DNA of 64,000 bases, from assembly GCF_016908975.1 (NCBI RefSeq), contig NZ_JAFBEX010000003.1, positions 62,001-126,000 of the forward strand. The letters run 5' to 3'. Source of the DNA: Neobacillus cucumis (GTDB lineage Bacteria > Bacillota > Bacilli > Bacillales > Cytobacillaceae). A model generated the notes under the pieces. That model saw only the letters and a list, made by a program, of their open reading frames with translations, was not told where the DNA came from and made no database searches. Within the stretch, counting starts at the first letter, position 1, and every line of letters starts with the position of its first letter. The position numbers were made by a program, and so were the translations under genes. This document shows positions 33,096 through 43,654 of this stretch, piece after piece.

Positions 33096-36000
33096 TTAAG
33101 ATAAAATTTCACGGATGTCTTCTTCGGTTAAAAGGGAAGTGTCTTTTTCAGTAGAAGAATCAATAATCTCTTCAATCAGGTTGCGCTTTTTATCTTGAAG
33201 CTCGCTGATTTTTTCTTCGATTGTCCCGCGAGTAACCAGTTTAATCACTTGAACGATATTTTTTTGACCAATGCGGTGTGCCCGGTCTGCTGCTTGGTCC
33301 TCAACGGCAGGATTCCACCAAATATCATAGAGGATCACTGTATCGGCTCCTGTCAAATTAAGCCCTGTTCCACCCGCTTTCAACGATATTAAGAAAAAGT
33401 CACGTTCCCCTTGATTAAAGCGATGGCAGATCTCCACTCTTTCTTGAGCAGGAGTTTGACCATCCAGATAGAAAAAAGGGAGTCCCATCATGCCTAAATT
33501 TCTCCCTATTAACTCAAGCATTTTGGTAAACTGTGAAAAAATGAGGACTCTACGCCCGGAAAGTCTGGACTCTTCCACAATTTTAAGGAGCATTTCGAAT
33601 TTTGCAGAACTTCCTTTGTACCCGTCAACAAAAAGGCTAGGATGACAGCAAATCTGCCGCAACCGGGTTAAACCTGCAAGAATTTTGATCCGATTTTTCC
33701 TGATAGTTTCCTTATCCAGATGCTTTAACGTATCCTCCCTTAATTTTGCTAAATAGGCTGCGTACAGTTTTTTTTGATCAGGAAGAAGCTCTGCCACTTC
33801 CAGTGATTCTAATTTATTAGGAAGTTCAGAAACGACATCCTCTTTCATTCTGCGCAACAGAAAGGGGCGTATCCTACGAGCAATCTTCTTCCTGGTGAGA
33901 TAGCTGAATTCTTTCAATCCCTTAAATAATTCAGGGAAGACCACATGGTAAATCGACCACAATTCTTCCGGTGAATTTTCCACTGGTGTACCGGTAAGGG
34001 CAAAACGATAATTAGCTTTTAGCTTTTTCACACTTCTTGCCGTTTGCGTCATCGGGTTTTTAAAGGCCTGGGCCTCATCAAAAAAGATAGTATGAAAGGA
34101 TTGTTTCTCATACCACTGAATATCCCGCCGCAGCAACGGATAAGAACTGATAAGAACGTCCATTTCCATCGCTTCCCTCTGGATTTTGTGCCGTTCCCGC
34201 TGATTGCCGTCCACCACGACTGCACGAATCTCCGGTGCAAACTTCATGATTTCATTTAACCAATTATAGGATAAAGAGGATGGACAAACGATTAGAACCG
34301 GCTGTTTTCGATTACGAATAGCGGTAAGCTCCGATAAAATAAAAGTAATGCTTTGCAAGGTTTTACCAAGCCCCATATCATCGGCTAGTATTCCGCCAAA
34401 ACCGTAATAGGCCAGCGTCTTCATCCACCGGTAGCCATGTTTTTGATAGTCACGAAGGATAGCATCCAAACTCACTGGCACCTCAAAACTTAAACGTTCT
34501 GGGCTGCTAAGTGTTTCGAGAAACTGGCGAAATGATTCCTCCGTCCTAAACACTCGACTGTCATCCAGAGTATCAAGCAAGGAAAGTCCGTTTAAAATAG
34601 AAACCTTGTAGATGTTTTCAAGCTCATCCTTTTGGACCGGAACTTCTTTTAAAAAACGCTGAATTTCTTCAAACTCTCTAACCTCTAACGAAAGAAGACT
34701 CCCGCTCCTCAGGCGATAAAACTTTCGTTTCTCTTCTAGAGCCATTAAGACGTCTTTAATTTCCTGCTGGGAAATACCATTCAGCTCAAATTTAAATTCA
34801 AGCCAATTGGTTCGTTCTTTTTTAAAATTCACCTTTAGTATAGGGTGGGAAGTTCCTCTAAAAATTCGATTTCTGATAGCCGTCGTAGCATAAATTTGCA
34901 CGAGTTTTTGAAGCTTCGGGACAACATGGTAAAGAAATTCATATTCCAATTCCTCGTTGTGTAAGAAATAACCGCTTTCCGTCTTTATAAAGGAACTTCC
35001 CTCTATCAAATCAATAATTTGTTTTTCCTTTTCTTCATCTCTAATCATCCGTACGCCTGCAGAAACAGGGTTGTCTTCGACAGGGTTAATGACCACATTG
35101 TCATAATGAAACTCAAGTCCAGCAAGTAAACGATTTTTTACCCGATCCAGGTACAATTTAGCTGTCAGTGGTGTTTGTATCAATTTTTTGGCTAATGAAG
35201 GAGACAAATGAACATGACCTAATCTCTTCAATCCCGGCTCAACCTTTTCGAAAAAAAGTTCTATTTGCTCTTGAGGAATGAATAGTTGATTTGTCCCCGA
35301 AGCATCAAGCAACTGTTTTATTTCTGCTAAATGGCGAAAATCATTCGTATTTAAGTTAATGATTTTACCGTCAGTTAATACGGAACCATAGACATCTAAA
35401 ACAACCATACGAGACAGCCCTTTTACCTTTAACCAATAGCCATTAGAATTGTCCTCCAAAAATTCAAATTTTAGAGGTGGAAGTTCCTCCGTTACCTGCA
35501 GACGATCAAAGATACTACCGCCATATTCAATCTTTACGAGCGGTGCCTTTAATAATAAGGGCTGCAGCTGCTTCCAAGACGACGGGGGAATTAGCAGCAG
35601 ACTCTTGCCATTCAGGGGGGAAGAGTCTGCGCGATCATGGGTGAATAGAATAAGCTGTTGAATGACGAGGTCAGCGCCTGGTTGGAAACAATGAAGGCTG
35701 GGATCGAACAGAAAAGTGCTAGATACTCGGCTGGAATGGCCATGTTGAATCCCTTCCAAAAACCCCATGATATTATTCACTTTTGTTTGATCAATCCACA
35801 ACTCCATTCCAAGCGAAGAATGTCCATGTTTTTCATCGATAACTTTAACAATAAATTCCAAATCAAGAACAGCCCTATTTTCGAAATAGTGTTGATGACG
35901 GCTGGGACGACTTGGTTTATTTTGAAAGATATTCAGCATATCCGCAGCTAGGGCACCCCGATTAGCAGCCTCAGTACCAATAGGACTGGTTCCACTCGAC

Positions 36001-36278
36001 TGAAAATCATAGATGGCCACTAAAACAGCCGCAATATGTTGGCAATCCTTTTGAAAAGAAACAAGTTTAGGGCAGCTGCAATGGGAGTGGAAACGCTCAT
36101 GGTTTCCCTTTTCAATCACCACATGAAAATTCTCTGTTCCCGAGACCTCTGCTTTATATCGTTCAGGTCCAAATTGTTGGAAAGTCACTTTATTTGAGCG
36201 AAAAAATGCCTCACCTTTTTTAAAGGAGACCGTTCCGCACAATTCTTTAATGATTTTTTGATTTACTTTGATACTCAA
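33096..36278 (-). CDS. SWIM zinc-finger SNF2-family helicase/ATPase
   Basis: A 1060-residue SWI2/SNF2-type DNA translocase. A SWIM zinc finger CxCx9CxH (Cys67, Cys69, Cys79, His81) is near the N-terminus, a long bacterial SNF2-associated domain spans about 130-590, and the ATPase core follows: Walker A GGILADDMGLGKTLQS near 630, DEAQ (FFDEAQAFKNP) near 735, motif V region LKAGGTGLNLTGAD and motif VI QAADRAHRIGQ near 995. Related proteins in bacilli (YwqA type) are linked to DNA repair or transcription recycling, but the role here is unknown. Monocistronic. The long length is normal for the family. Confidence 0.9.
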   Translation of the reverse strand: MSIKVNQKIIKELCGTVSFKKGEAFFRSNKVTFQQFGPERYKAEVSGTENFHVVIEKGNHERFHSHCSCPKLVSFQKDCQHIAAVLVAIYDFQSSGTSPIGTEAANRGALAADMLNIFQNKPSRPSRHQHYFENRAVLDLEFIVKVIDEKHGHSSLGMELWIDQTKVNNIMGFLEGIQHGHSSRVSSTFLFDPSLHCFQPGADLVIQQLILFTHDRADSSPLNGKSLLLIPPSSWKQLQPLLLKAPLVKIEYGGSIFDRLQVTEELPPLKFEFLEDNSNGYWLKVKGLSRMVVLDVYGSVLTDGKIINLNTNDFRHLAEIKQLLDASGTNQLFIPQEQIELFFEKVEPGLKRLGHVHLSPSLAKKLIQTPLTAKLYLDRVKNRLLAGLEFHYDNVVINPVEDNPVSAGVRMIRDEEKEKQIIDLIEGSSFIKTESGYFLHNEELEYEFLYHVVPKLQKLVQIYATTAIRNRIFRGTSHPILKVNFKKERTNWLEFKFELNGISQQEIKDVLMALEEKRKFYRLRSGSLLSLEVREFEEIQRFLKEVPVQKDELENIYKVSILNGLSLLDTLDDSRVFRTEESFRQFLETLSSPERLSFEVPVSLDAILRDYQKHGYRWMKTLAYYGFGGILADDMGLGKTLQSITFILSELTAIRNRKQPVLIVCPSSLSYNWLNEIMKFAPEIRAVVVDGNQRERHKIQREAMEMDVLISSYPLLRRDIQWYEKQSFHTIFFDEAQAFKNPMTQTARSVKKLKANYRFALTGTPVENSPEELWSIYHVVFPELFKGLKEFSYLTRKKIARRIRPFLLRRMKEDVVSELPNKLESLEVAELLPDQKKLYAAYLAKLREDTLKHLDKETIRKNRIKILAGLTRLRQICCHPSLFVDGYKGSSAKFEMLLKIVEESRLSGRRVLIFSQFTKMLELIGRNLGMMGLPFFYLDGQTPAQERVEICHRFNQGERDFFLISLKAGGTGLNLTGADTVILYDIWWNPAVEDQAADRAHRIGQKNIVQVIKLVTRGTIEEKISELQDKKRNLIEEIIDSSTEKDTSLLTEEDIREILS

Positions 36279-36345
36279 AACCTTGACTCCTCCTAAAGGC
36301 AGTTCAACGAACTAAGGAATTAGTCCATTATATCACTTTTAAAAA

Positions 36346-36392
36346 AACAACCTGAAAAAACTGCCCCAGATAGGCAGGTTTTTCAGGTTGTT
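36346..36392 (-). terminator. Strong terminator after the short-chain dehydrogenase gene
   Basis: Long stem AACAACCTGAAAAA/TTTTTCAGGTTGTT with an inner CTGCC/GGCAG pairing; T-rich on the minus strand afterwards. Confidence 0.85.
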
Positions 36393-36403
36393 AATGTTTT
36401 CGT

Positions 36404-37198
36404 CTACTTTGAAGGGAGGACTCGTTTCCCTATTCGTTCAAATAACCGTGGAAAAAGAACATACACAGCACTACCTAAATTCATCCAGCGTGGAAGATTG
36501 ACTTCTCTTGCTCGGGTCAGCATGCTATCAACCACCTTTTGAGCCACATACTCCGGCTGGAGCATGAATCTCTTTACATTTTTCACATAAGTCCCCTGTT
36601 CATCTGCAATTTTAAAAAAATTCGTAGCAATCGGCCCTGGATTTACTGAAGTTACTTGGACATTATAATCATCAAGTTCCATTCTCAAGGCGTTGGTATA
36701 TCCTAGAACAGCATGCTTAGTAGCTGAATAAACACTTGATTTTGGCGTTGCGAACTTACCAGCCTGTGAAGCAATGTTAATAATATGACCAAAGCGGCGC
36801 TCCCGCATCTTAGGCAAAACCATGCTAGTGCAAGCCATTAAGCCAAGTACATTTACATTAAACATCCCTTTAATTTCATCAATCGTGGCTTCATGGGCTT
36901 CACGGAAAATTCCATAGCCGGCATTATTAACCAGAATATCAATGTGACCTAATTGCTTAAAGATTTGCGCAAAAACCTCTTTTATTTTATCTGTGTCAGA
37001 TACATCCACTTGGAACACATCGACATGGGTTGAATATTTTTGCTCTAATTCTAATTCAATCTGCTTAAGTTTATCCACACTACGTGCCAAGAGGACTAGA
37101 TTGGAGCCACTTGCAGCACATAGTCTGGCAATTTCGGCACCAATTCCACCCGAAGCACCTGTAATAATAATATTTTTACCTCTCAATTGTTCTCTCAT
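36404..37198 (-). CDS. yqjQ: Short-chain dehydrogenase/reductase (YqjQ-like)
   Basis: A 264-residue classical SDR. Cofactor motif TGASGGIG (13-20), NNAG (91-94), catalytic Ser144, Tyr157 and Lys161 (YSATK). The Arg40 in LARS suggests NADP(H). The C-terminal RWMNLGSAVYVLFPRLFERIGKRVLPSK is hydrophobic/basic and may associate with membrane. Substrate unknown. It lies upstream of proI as YqjQ does in B. subtilis. Confidence 0.88.
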   Translation of the reverse strand: MREQLRGKNIIITGASGGIGAEIARLCAASGSNLVLLARSVDKLKQIELELEQKYSTHVDVFQVDVSDTDKIKEVFAQIFKQLGHIDILVNNAGYGIFREAHEATIDEIKGMFNVNVLGLMACTSMVLPKMRERRFGHIINIASQAGKFATPKSSVYSATKHAVLGYTNALRMELDDYNVQVTSVNPGPIATNFFKIADEQGTYVKNVKRFMLQPEYVAQKVVDSMLTRAREVNLPRWMNLGSAVYVLFPRLFERIGKRVLPSK

Positions 37199-37437
37199 TA
37201 ATTGAACACCCCATCAGGTTAAAACCTATTTCTGTTTCTAAGCGAAACAGGCCTACTAGTATTATTATTAATTTCCCCGATAGATGATAAATAGTCAAGT
37301 TGAAACGCTTGATAGAAATAAGATTAACCTCTCTAAAACAAGTATTTATTAGAATAAATAAAAAATTCTCATTTTAACCTCTTGACAAACAGTCTGACTT
37401 CAAGCATAATCACTTCATTTCAATAGGAGGAGTAACA

Positions 37438-38280
37438 ATGAAGAAGATTGCAATGATCGGCGCTGGTTCCATGGCCGAAGCCATCATCACAGGCATACTT
37501 GAGAATGATTTAATTGATAAAAAAAATATTTGGGTAACAAATAGTGGAAATGAAGACAGACTGAAAAACCTTGAAACGAGATATGGTATTTGCAGTACGT
37601 ATGATTTAAGAACCCTTTTTGACGGAGCAGATATTGTGATGCTTGCGATGAAGCCAAAGGATGCAGATACAGCGATTGACTCAATTCGCGAATATCTTAC
37701 TGATAACATGCTTATTGTTTCCGTTCTCGCGGGAGTATCAATGAACACACTTGAAACATTAGCAAGAAAACCGCTTTCGATTGCCCGGTCAATGCCGAAC
37801 ACATCGGCAGCAGTAGGTAAATCAGCTACTGCTATTGCTGTAAATGAACGGGTTTCTATGGCGCAGTTAGAATCAATTAAGCAGCTTTTTGAAACCGTCG
37901 GGTTAGCCAAATTTGTAGAAGAAGAACAGTTAGATGCTGTGACAGGATTGTCAGGAAGTGGACCAGCTTATATTTATTATCTGATCGAAGCAATGGAAAA
38001 CAGCGCAGATGAAATTGGTCTTGATAAGCAAATGGCTCAAGAATTGATTGTTCAAACCTTAATTGGTGCAGCTGAAATGGTGAAAAACTCTTCTAAATCG
38101 CCTGCACAATTGCGCAGGGAAGTAACAAGTCCAGGTGGTACAACAGAAGCAGGGATTCACGTTTTGGAAGAATTTGAAGTACAACAGGCATTCATATCCT
38201 GTATAAAAGCCGCCACTGAACAGTCGATAAAAATGGGAAAAGCTTTAAGTTCCGAGCTGAAAGTAGGAAAAACACTCTAG
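37438..38280 (+). CDS. proI: Pyrroline-5-carboxylate reductase
   Basis: Reduces pyrroline-5-carboxylate to proline with NAD(P)H. The 280-residue protein has the Rossmann start IAMIGAGSMAEAIITGIL, AMKPKDAD, RSMPNTSAAVGKSATA (P5C reductase region), the GLSGSGPAYIYYLIEAM dimer helix and the signature REVTSPGGTTEAGI near the C-terminus. An AGGAGG site precedes the ATG. Gene order points to the ProI paralogue (yqjO) of B. subtilis. Confidence 0.94.
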   Translation: MKKIAMIGAGSMAEAIITGILENDLIDKKNIWVTNSGNEDRLKNLETRYGICSTYDLRTLFDGADIVMLAMKPKDADTAIDSIREYLTDNMLIVSVLAGVSMNTLETLARKPLSIARSMPNTSAAVGKSATAIAVNERVSMAQLESIKQLFETVGLAKFVEEEQLDAVTGLSGSGPAYIYYLIEAMENSADEIGLDKQMAQELIVQTLIGAAEMVKNSSKSPAQLRREVTSPGGTTEAGIHVLEEFEVQQAFISCIKAATEQSIKMGKALSSELKVGKTL

Positions 38281-38290
38281 TCATGCTAAG

Positions 38291-38320
38291 AAAAGCACTT
38301 ACTTTGGGTAAGTGCTTTTT
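38291..38320. terminator. Bidirectional terminator between proI and rnz
   Basis: Stem AAAGCACTTAC/GTAAGTGCTTT with a 5-base loop, with T runs on both strands. Confidence 0.87.
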
Positions 38321-39245
38321 ATGACCTTAGCGGGATATGAAATTCTTTAAAATCCTCTGCTATCTCCGAATGAGGAAAAACTTCTTGTGCCTCGTTTACA
38401 AGCTCAGACCACGTATTACGGTCATAGCGAGAACTTATATGGGTAAGACATAAACACTTGCAATTTGCTTGTTTAGCAATCTCTGCAGCCTGATAGGTTG
38501 TTGAATGAAAATAATCAAAGGCAAGCTCCTCCTCGCCTTTAGAGAAGGTGGCTTCATGTATTAAAAAATCTGCATCTTGAGCCAACACTCGTGCATTTTC
38601 ACAAAATCGTGTATCTCCAAGAATCGTTACAATACGCCCCTTTTGGGAAGGTCCTAGAAACTTATTTGGTTCGATTACCCTGCCATCTTCAAGGGTGACG
38701 GTTTCTCCATTTTTTATTTGTCTAAAGATAGGACCAGGCTGAACCCCAGCTTCCTTCAATTTATCTGCAAGCAGTGTACCCGGTCTGTCTCTCTCCACGA
38801 TTCGATAGCCGTAGGATGGGATTCCATGTTCTAAAAGACGTGCTTCTACTGTAAATTGGTTATCTTCGAAGATAACTCCCTCGGTAATTTCCACTACTGT
38901 TAAAGGATATTTTAAATAAGTTTGACTAATAGAAAGACTCACTTGAATATATTCCTTAATCCCTTTTGGCCCATAAATCGTAACCTCAGAGTCTCCACCT
39001 TGAAAAGAACGGCTTGATAACAACCCTGGCAGTCCGTATATATGATCGCCATGTAGGTGGGTAATAAAAATCTTCTCAATCCGCCTTGGTTTTATGGATG
39101 TATGTAAAATTTGGTGTTGGGTTGCTTCGCCAGCATCAAAAAGCCAAACAGCCCCTCGCTCTTCCAACAATTTGAGGGCAATGGAAGTAACATTTCGTAG
39201 TTTCGCCGGCATTCCAGCGCCTGTCCCTAAAAAAAATATATCCAA
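38319..39245 (-). CDS. rnz: Ribonuclease Z (tRNA 3' endonuclease)
   Basis: A 308-residue metallo-beta-lactamase-fold nuclease that removes 3' trailers from tRNA precursors. The TTG start at 39245 ([20 protein letters not shown]) is 7 bases after AGGAG and gives the family length; the frame runs on to 39467 as a spurious extension. The metal motif THLHGDH is at 62-68, the exosite region and later metal ligands GDTRFCEN and HEATFS follow, and the last motif is THISSRY. Divergent from zwf, as in B. subtilis. Confidence 0.95.
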   Translation of the reverse strand: MDIFFLGTGAGMPAKLRNVTSIALKLLEERGAVWLFDAGEATQHQILHTSIKPRRIEKIFITHLHGDHIYGLPGLLSSRSFQGGDSEVTIYGPKGIKEYIQVSLSISQTYLKYPLTVVEITEGVIFEDNQFTVEARLLEHGIPSYGYRIVERDRPGTLLADKLKEAGVQPGPIFRQIKNGETVTLEDGRVIEPNKFLGPSQKGRIVTILGDTRFCENARVLAQDADFLIHEATFSKGEEELAFDYFHSTTYQAAEIAKQANCKCLCLTHISSRYDRNTWSELVNEAQEVFPHSEIAEDFKEFHIPLRS

Positions 39246-39458
39246 TTGAAAACTCCTCTCTACTCCGTTTTTCCTTATGGATACTATATCACAAACTATT
39301 TTTAAATGCTCAGCAAGGCTAAATATCAGGAAAAAATCACAATATTTTGTTACATGCAATTCAATATATTTGCGAAACCTAAAAAAAACCGCTAAATTAG
39401 ATATCTGTAAGCAAATAAAAAAATACATAACAAGGCTATTAGAAAAGAGGTACAAGAC

Positions 39459-40952
39459 GTGGAGCAAAACATGACATCGTTAATTATGATATTTGGTGCA
39501 ACGGGTGATTTAGCGAAGCGAAAATTATTTCCTTCCCTTTACCGATTATATTCCCGAAATAAACTAGACAAATTTGCCGTAATTGGTGTAGCAAGAAGAT
39601 CTCTTTCTAATGAGGAGTTTCAGCAATCAGTTAAAGATTCCGTCATCTCAGCCTTAGGAAACAAAGAAAATCTTGATGAGTTTGTTTCCCATTTCTACTA
39701 TCAATCACATGATGTATCAGATTCTAACTCTTATGTAACATTAAGAAAATTTGCTAATCAGATTGATGAGAATTATGATCTTGAGGGCAATCGAATCTTT
39801 TACTTGGCAATGGCTCCCGAATTCTTTGGTCAGATTGCCTTGCATTTAAAATCCGATGGTCTAACTGATGTAAAAGGATATAAACGCCTTGTTATTGAGA
39901 AACCATTTGGGCATGATTTAGAATCTGCTAAAAAATTAAACAAACAAATAAGAAGTGCCTTTTCTGAAAAAGAGGTATACCGAATTGACCACTATTTAGG
40001 AAAAGAAATGGTTCGAAACATTGAGGTAATTCGTTTTGCCAATGCTATTTTTGAACCTCTTTGGAATAACCGTTATATTTCGAATATTCAAATAACATCC
40101 AGTGAAACGCTTGGGGTGGAAGAGCGCGGACGTTATTACGAAACAAGCGGAGCCTTGCGTGATATGCTGCAAAATCATATGCTACAAATGGTCGCATTGC
40201 TTGCAATGGAACCTCCAATTAGTCTCACTACTGATGAAGTCCGGTCTGAAAAGGTCAGAGTGTTTAGATCCCTTAGAACCATTGAAGGCGATGAAGTAAA
40301 AGAATATTTTGTTCGGGGGCAATATGGTGAAGGAACGATGGAGGATGTTAACGTTCCAAGATACCGCGATGAAGCAATGGTAAATAAGGAATCCAATACA
40401 GAGACTTTTGTAGCGGGTAAGGTAATGATTGATAATTTCCGTTGGGCGGGCGTTCCTTTTTATATTCGAACAGGTAAGAGAATGGCTACTAAATCAACAA
40501 AAATTGTGGTCCAATTTAAAGACATTCCAATGAATTTATATTATCAACCGGAAAAGATGTTGAATCCAAACTTGCTTGTCATTCACATTCAACCTGAAGA
40601 AGGTATCACCCTGCATCTAAACGCTAAAAAAGCGGGAGGTCATCTTGATGCTCAAGAGGTCAAATTAAGCTTTGCCAATACAGGCATTCAAGCGATGAAT
40701 ACTCCTGAAGGCTATGAAAAACTCTTGTACGATTGTATGAGAGGAGATGCAACGAATTTCACCCATTGGGATGAAGTTGCCTACTCTTGGGCATTCGTTG
40801 ATAAAATCTCTGCTGTTTGGGAACAAACAAAAGCTACATTCCCTAATTATGCATCCGGTACCATGGGTCCTAAAGAAGCTGATGAATTATTAGAAAAAGA
40901 TGGCTATTTCTGGTGGCCTGTTGCCGATTTAGACGTAGATATTTGTAAATAG
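39459..40952 (+). CDS. zwf: Glucose-6-phosphate 1-dehydrogenase
   Basis: First enzyme of the oxidative pentose phosphate pathway, producing NADPH. The 497-residue protein has the Rossmann motif [18 protein letters not shown], the substrate and active-site motif [22 protein letters not shown], and [15 protein letters not shown]. The GTG at 39459 is 7-8 bases after AGAGG; the ATG four codons later is another possibility. The 6-phosphogluconate dehydrogenase gene, which neighbours zwf in B. subtilis, is not here. The stop codon lies inside a GGCGC repeat. Confidence 0.96.
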   Translation: MEQNMTSLIMIFGATGDLAKRKLFPSLYRLYSRNKLDKFAVIGVARRSLSNEEFQQSVKDSVISALGNKENLDEFVSHFYYQSHDVSDSNSYVTLRKFANQIDENYDLEGNRIFYLAMAPEFFGQIALHLKSDGLTDVKGYKRLVIEKPFGHDLESAKKLNKQIRSAFSEKEVYRIDHYLGKEMVRNIEVIRFANAIFEPLWNNRYISNIQITSSETLGVEERGRYYETSGALRDMLQNHMLQMVALLAMEPPISLTTDEVRSEKVRVFRSLRTIEGDEVKEYFVRGQYGEGTMEDVNVPRYRDEAMVNKESNTETFVAGKVMIDNFRWAGVPFYIRTGKRMATKSTKIVVQFKDIPMNLYYQPEKMLNPNLLVIHIQPEEGITLHLNAKKAGGHLDAQEVKLSFANTGIQAMNTPEGYEKLLYDCMRGDATNFTHWDEVAYSWAFVDKISAVWEQTKATFPNYASGTMGPKEADELLEKDGYFWWPVADLDVDICK

Positions 40953-41022
40953 AAAAGCGTAAGCGCCTTGATCAGCCCCGACAAGCTTAAGACCTCGAGG
41001 GGCTAGGCGCTGGAGCTGGACA
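40951..41022. repeat. GGCGCTGGAGC-type inverted repeat after zwf
   Basis: AGAAAAGCGTAAGCGCCTTG, a middle with CAGCCCCGACAAG and CGAGGGGCTA, then GGCGCTGGAGCTGGAC. Same family as 29365-29573. It begins at the last base pair of the zwf stop codon, so the zwf transcript carries the hairpin. Confidence 0.75.
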
Positions 41023-41052
41023 ATTCTCGAAGTTAAAATTTCTTATAATGTC

Positions 41053-41091
41053 AAAAAGCTCCCTTTGTACATAACAAAGTGGAGCTTTTTT
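41053..41091. terminator. Bidirectional terminator between zwf and dinB
   Basis: Stem AAAAAGCTCC/GGAGCTTTTT with additional inner pairing CTTTGT/ACAAAG; T tracts on both strands. Confidence 0.82.
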
Positions 41092-42367
41092 AGTGTTCAT
41101 TTTGCTTTTTATCAGATATTGAACGTAAGAAATCTTTATTGAAACTCGTGCCAGTTCCGATATTTTTGGTTTGTTCATTGGTTTGTGAGCCAGCCCGTTC
41201 AATTATATTTTTCCCATACTTTTCACGAAGGGTCGATAGAGTTTTTAATAGCGGCTCTTTTTTTGCCTCTTTTTCGTAAGAAAACAAATCTAATTGTTTG
41301 TAAGCGTGATCCTGCTCTACTAAATCATTTCCGGTAATCCCTAATAATCTGACAGGATCCCCATTCCAAGCTTTTATAAAAAGCTGCTTCGCAAACGTAG
41401 AAATATCATCTTTATGATTAATAGGATTTAACAGCTTCATACTTTTCGTAATCGTCTTCCGATCTTTGTAACGAATGGTAATAGCTAAAGCAGATGCCAT
41501 AACGTTTTTACGTCGCAATCTGGTCGAAACGGTTTCGGCCAATCCCTCAAGTACCTGAAACAGTTCTTGCTGATTACTAATATCTCTAGGCATAGTAGTG
41601 GAATTTCCAACACTTTTAAATTCAGATACGGACTCTGGATCAACAGGTCTAGAATCAATCCCGTTCGCCCTTTCTTTGATACGAATCCCATTGATACCAA
41701 GAAGAGACTTCAATTGAATCTCATTCCCTTTTGCTAGTTCCCCAATTGTATAAATGCCAATTGTTTTCAACTTTTCGGCAGTCTTATTTCCAACCCCATG
41801 CATTTCATTCGTATTTAATGACCAGAGTGCAGTGGGAATATCACGTTTTCGCAGGATCGTAATTCCCAGTGGTTTTTTCATATCAGAGGCTGTTTTCGCC
41901 AAAAACTTATTCGGTGCAATCCCAATACTGCAGGGTAAATCGAGTTGCTCTAGAATTCTTTTTTGGATACTCTCAGCAATTTGAATGGGACTTCCCAATG
42001 AAAAGCTTTCGGTAATATCCATGTAACCTTCATCAATGGAAACCGGTTCAACTAGCTCCGTATATTGTCTTAATATTTCAAACATGACAAGCGATGCCGC
42101 CCGGTACCGCTCGAAGTTCGGTTTCATAACGACCAGCTGAGGGCAAAGTTTTTTCGCTTCCCAAAGTGGCATAGTCGTTTTTACACCAAATTTCCTTGCT
42201 TCATAGCTGCAGGTAACGATAATTCCTCTTCGCTCTTCTACATTACCGGCAATGGCAAGCGGCTTACCCTTTAAATTCGGATCATAGGCCATTTCAACAG
42301 AAGCGTAAAAACTATTCATATCCACATGTAAAATGACTCGCCCATTTTTCGGATACATTTCCTTCAA
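41090..42367 (-). CDS. dinB: DNA polymerase IV (Y family)
   Basis: A translesion polymerase of about 425 residues. Motifs: VILHVDMNSFYASVEMAYD, the steric-gate region, EPVSIDEGYMDIT (catalytic Asp-Glu), the helix-hairpin-helix MHGVGNKTAEKLKTIGIYTIGELA, and the little finger. The C-terminal KQLDLFSYEKE is a beta-clamp-binding type motif (QLDLF). A TTG at 42367 is 6 bases after AAGGGTG; GTG 42376 and ATG 42358 are alternatives. Corresponds by position to B. subtilis YqjH (Pol Y1). No LexA box was seen directly upstream. Confidence 0.93.
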   Translation of the reverse strand: MKEMYPKNGRVILHVDMNSFYASVEMAYDPNLKGKPLAIAGNVEERRGIIVTCSYEARKFGVKTTMPLWEAKKLCPQLVVMKPNFERYRAASLVMFEILRQYTELVEPVSIDEGYMDITESFSLGSPIQIAESIQKRILEQLDLPCSIGIAPNKFLAKTASDMKKPLGITILRKRDIPTALWSLNTNEMHGVGNKTAEKLKTIGIYTIGELAKGNEIQLKSLLGINGIRIKERANGIDSRPVDPESVSEFKSVGNSTTMPRDISNQQELFQVLEGLAETVSTRLRRKNVMASALAITIRYKDRKTITKSMKLLNPINHKDDISTFAKQLFIKAWNGDPVRLLGITGNDLVEQDHAYKQLDLFSYEKEAKKEPLLKTLSTLREKYGKNIIERAGSQTNEQTKNIGTGTSFNKDFLRSISDKKQNEH

Positions 42368-42410
42368 GCGAAACACACCCTTATCAAGTAATACTTTTAT
42401 TATAACAAAA

Positions 42411-42430
42411 GGAGAGTCTGCTGACTCTCC
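42411..42430 (-). terminator. Terminator after the tripeptidase gene
   Basis: Perfect stem GGAGAGTC/GACTCTCC with a 4-base loop, followed on the minus strand by TTTTGTT. Confidence 0.78.
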
Positions 42431-42445
42431 ATCCTAATTCTACGA

Positions 42446-43567
42446 CTATTGATTGGTTACTTCTTTGATGATAGCAATCGTCATTTCAGCCAGCTTATAC
42501 AATTCCTCAATCGGCATACGCTCATTTGTGGTATGAATTTCTTCATAACCAACAGCCAAGTTTACGGTAGGAATATTAAAGCCATTAAATACGTTGGCAT
42601 CACTTCCACCACCGCTATGCAAAAGTTCACAGCTGCGGCCAATTTTTCCTGCAGCGCTGCGAGCAATTTCAACCACTTCGTCCCCTTCGCCAAATTTGAA
42701 GCCTGGATACATGACCTCCACATCGACTGCAGCTCTGCCTCCCATTTCTGCTGCAACTGTTTCAAATGCTTCTTTCATTTTTTTCACTTGAGACTGCATT
42801 TTTTCAGGAATAAGCGAACGAGCTTCTGCTAAAATATCAACACGATCACAAACAATATTGGTCGCTTGACCGCCTTCAAAACGGCCAATATTAGCAGTCG
42901 TTTCATGATCAATTCTTCCTAGTGGCATCCTTGCTATTGACTTCGCGGCAATGGTAATCGCAGAGACCCCTTTTTCGGGAGCCACACCGGCATGTGCTGT
43001 TTTGCCGTAGATAACTGCTTTTACTTTTGCTTGTGTAGGCGCTGCAACCACCACATTTCCAACTAATCCATCGCTGTCAAGAGCATAGCCAAATTTTGCT
43101 TTTAACAATGCAGGGTCAATTGCTTTTGCACCATGTAAGCCCGATTCTTCCCCAACAGAAATAACAAATTGGATTAAGCCATGAGGCGTATTTTGTTCTT
43201 TTAGTAATCGAATCGTTTCTAGCATGACAGCGATACCTGTTTTATCATCGGCACCTAGAATAGTCGTCCCATCTGTTACAACATAGCCGTCTTTTATGGA
43301 TGGTTTAACCCCCTTCGCAGGTGTAACGGTATCCATATGACAGGAGAAATAAATAGGATCTACTCCTTCTTTTGTTGCAGCAAGTGTACAGATTAAGTTA
43401 CCTGCTCCATGTCCTGTTATAGCAGTCGTATCATCTTCAAAAACATCTAGGCCAAGTTCGGAAAATTTTTGTTTTAAAACCTTTGCTATTTCTGCCTCGA
43501 ATTTCGTTTCAGAATCAATTTGTACAAGTTCTAAAAACTCATTTAAAAGTCGTTCTTGATTAACCAT
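42446..43567 (-). CDS. yqjE: M20-family peptidase, PepT-like (YqjE)
   Basis: A 373-residue di-zinc aminopeptidase. Metal motifs: SCHMDTVTPAKG (His, Asp), ILGADDKTGIAVML (bridging Asp), SVGEESGLHGAKA (catalytic Glu-Glu), ALDSDG and the final LHSGGGSDANVFNG and EEIHTTNE regions. Probably hydrolyses short peptides in the cytoplasm; specificity untested. The ATG at 43567 is 10 bases after GGGAGG. Position between dinB and the carboxylase gene matches yqjE of B. subtilis. Confidence 0.9.
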   Translation of the reverse strand: MVNQERLLNEFLELVQIDSETKFEAEIAKVLKQKFSELGLDVFEDDTTAITGHGAGNLICTLAATKEGVDPIYFSCHMDTVTPAKGVKPSIKDGYVVTDGTTILGADDKTGIAVMLETIRLLKEQNTPHGLIQFVISVGEESGLHGAKAIDPALLKAKFGYALDSDGLVGNVVVAAPTQAKVKAVIYGKTAHAGVAPEKGVSAITIAAKSIARMPLGRIDHETTANIGRFEGGQATNIVCDRVDILAEARSLIPEKMQSQVKKMKEAFETVAAEMGGRAAVDVEVMYPGFKFGEGDEVVEIARSAAGKIGRSCELLHSGGGSDANVFNGFNIPTVNLAVGYEEIHTTNERMPIEELYKLAEMTIAIIKEVTNQ

Positions 43568-43654
43568 TATTTTAGATCCTCCCATATATGTACTCACTAT
43601 TTCAGTATACCTCTATTAATTCCATACCATCAAATGATAGAAATAATAGATAAC

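Noticed and set aside
39246-39467. N-terminal extension of rnz to 382 residues
   Set aside because: The extension is unlike any RNase Z and the TTG at 39245 has a proper AGGAG site and restores the family length.
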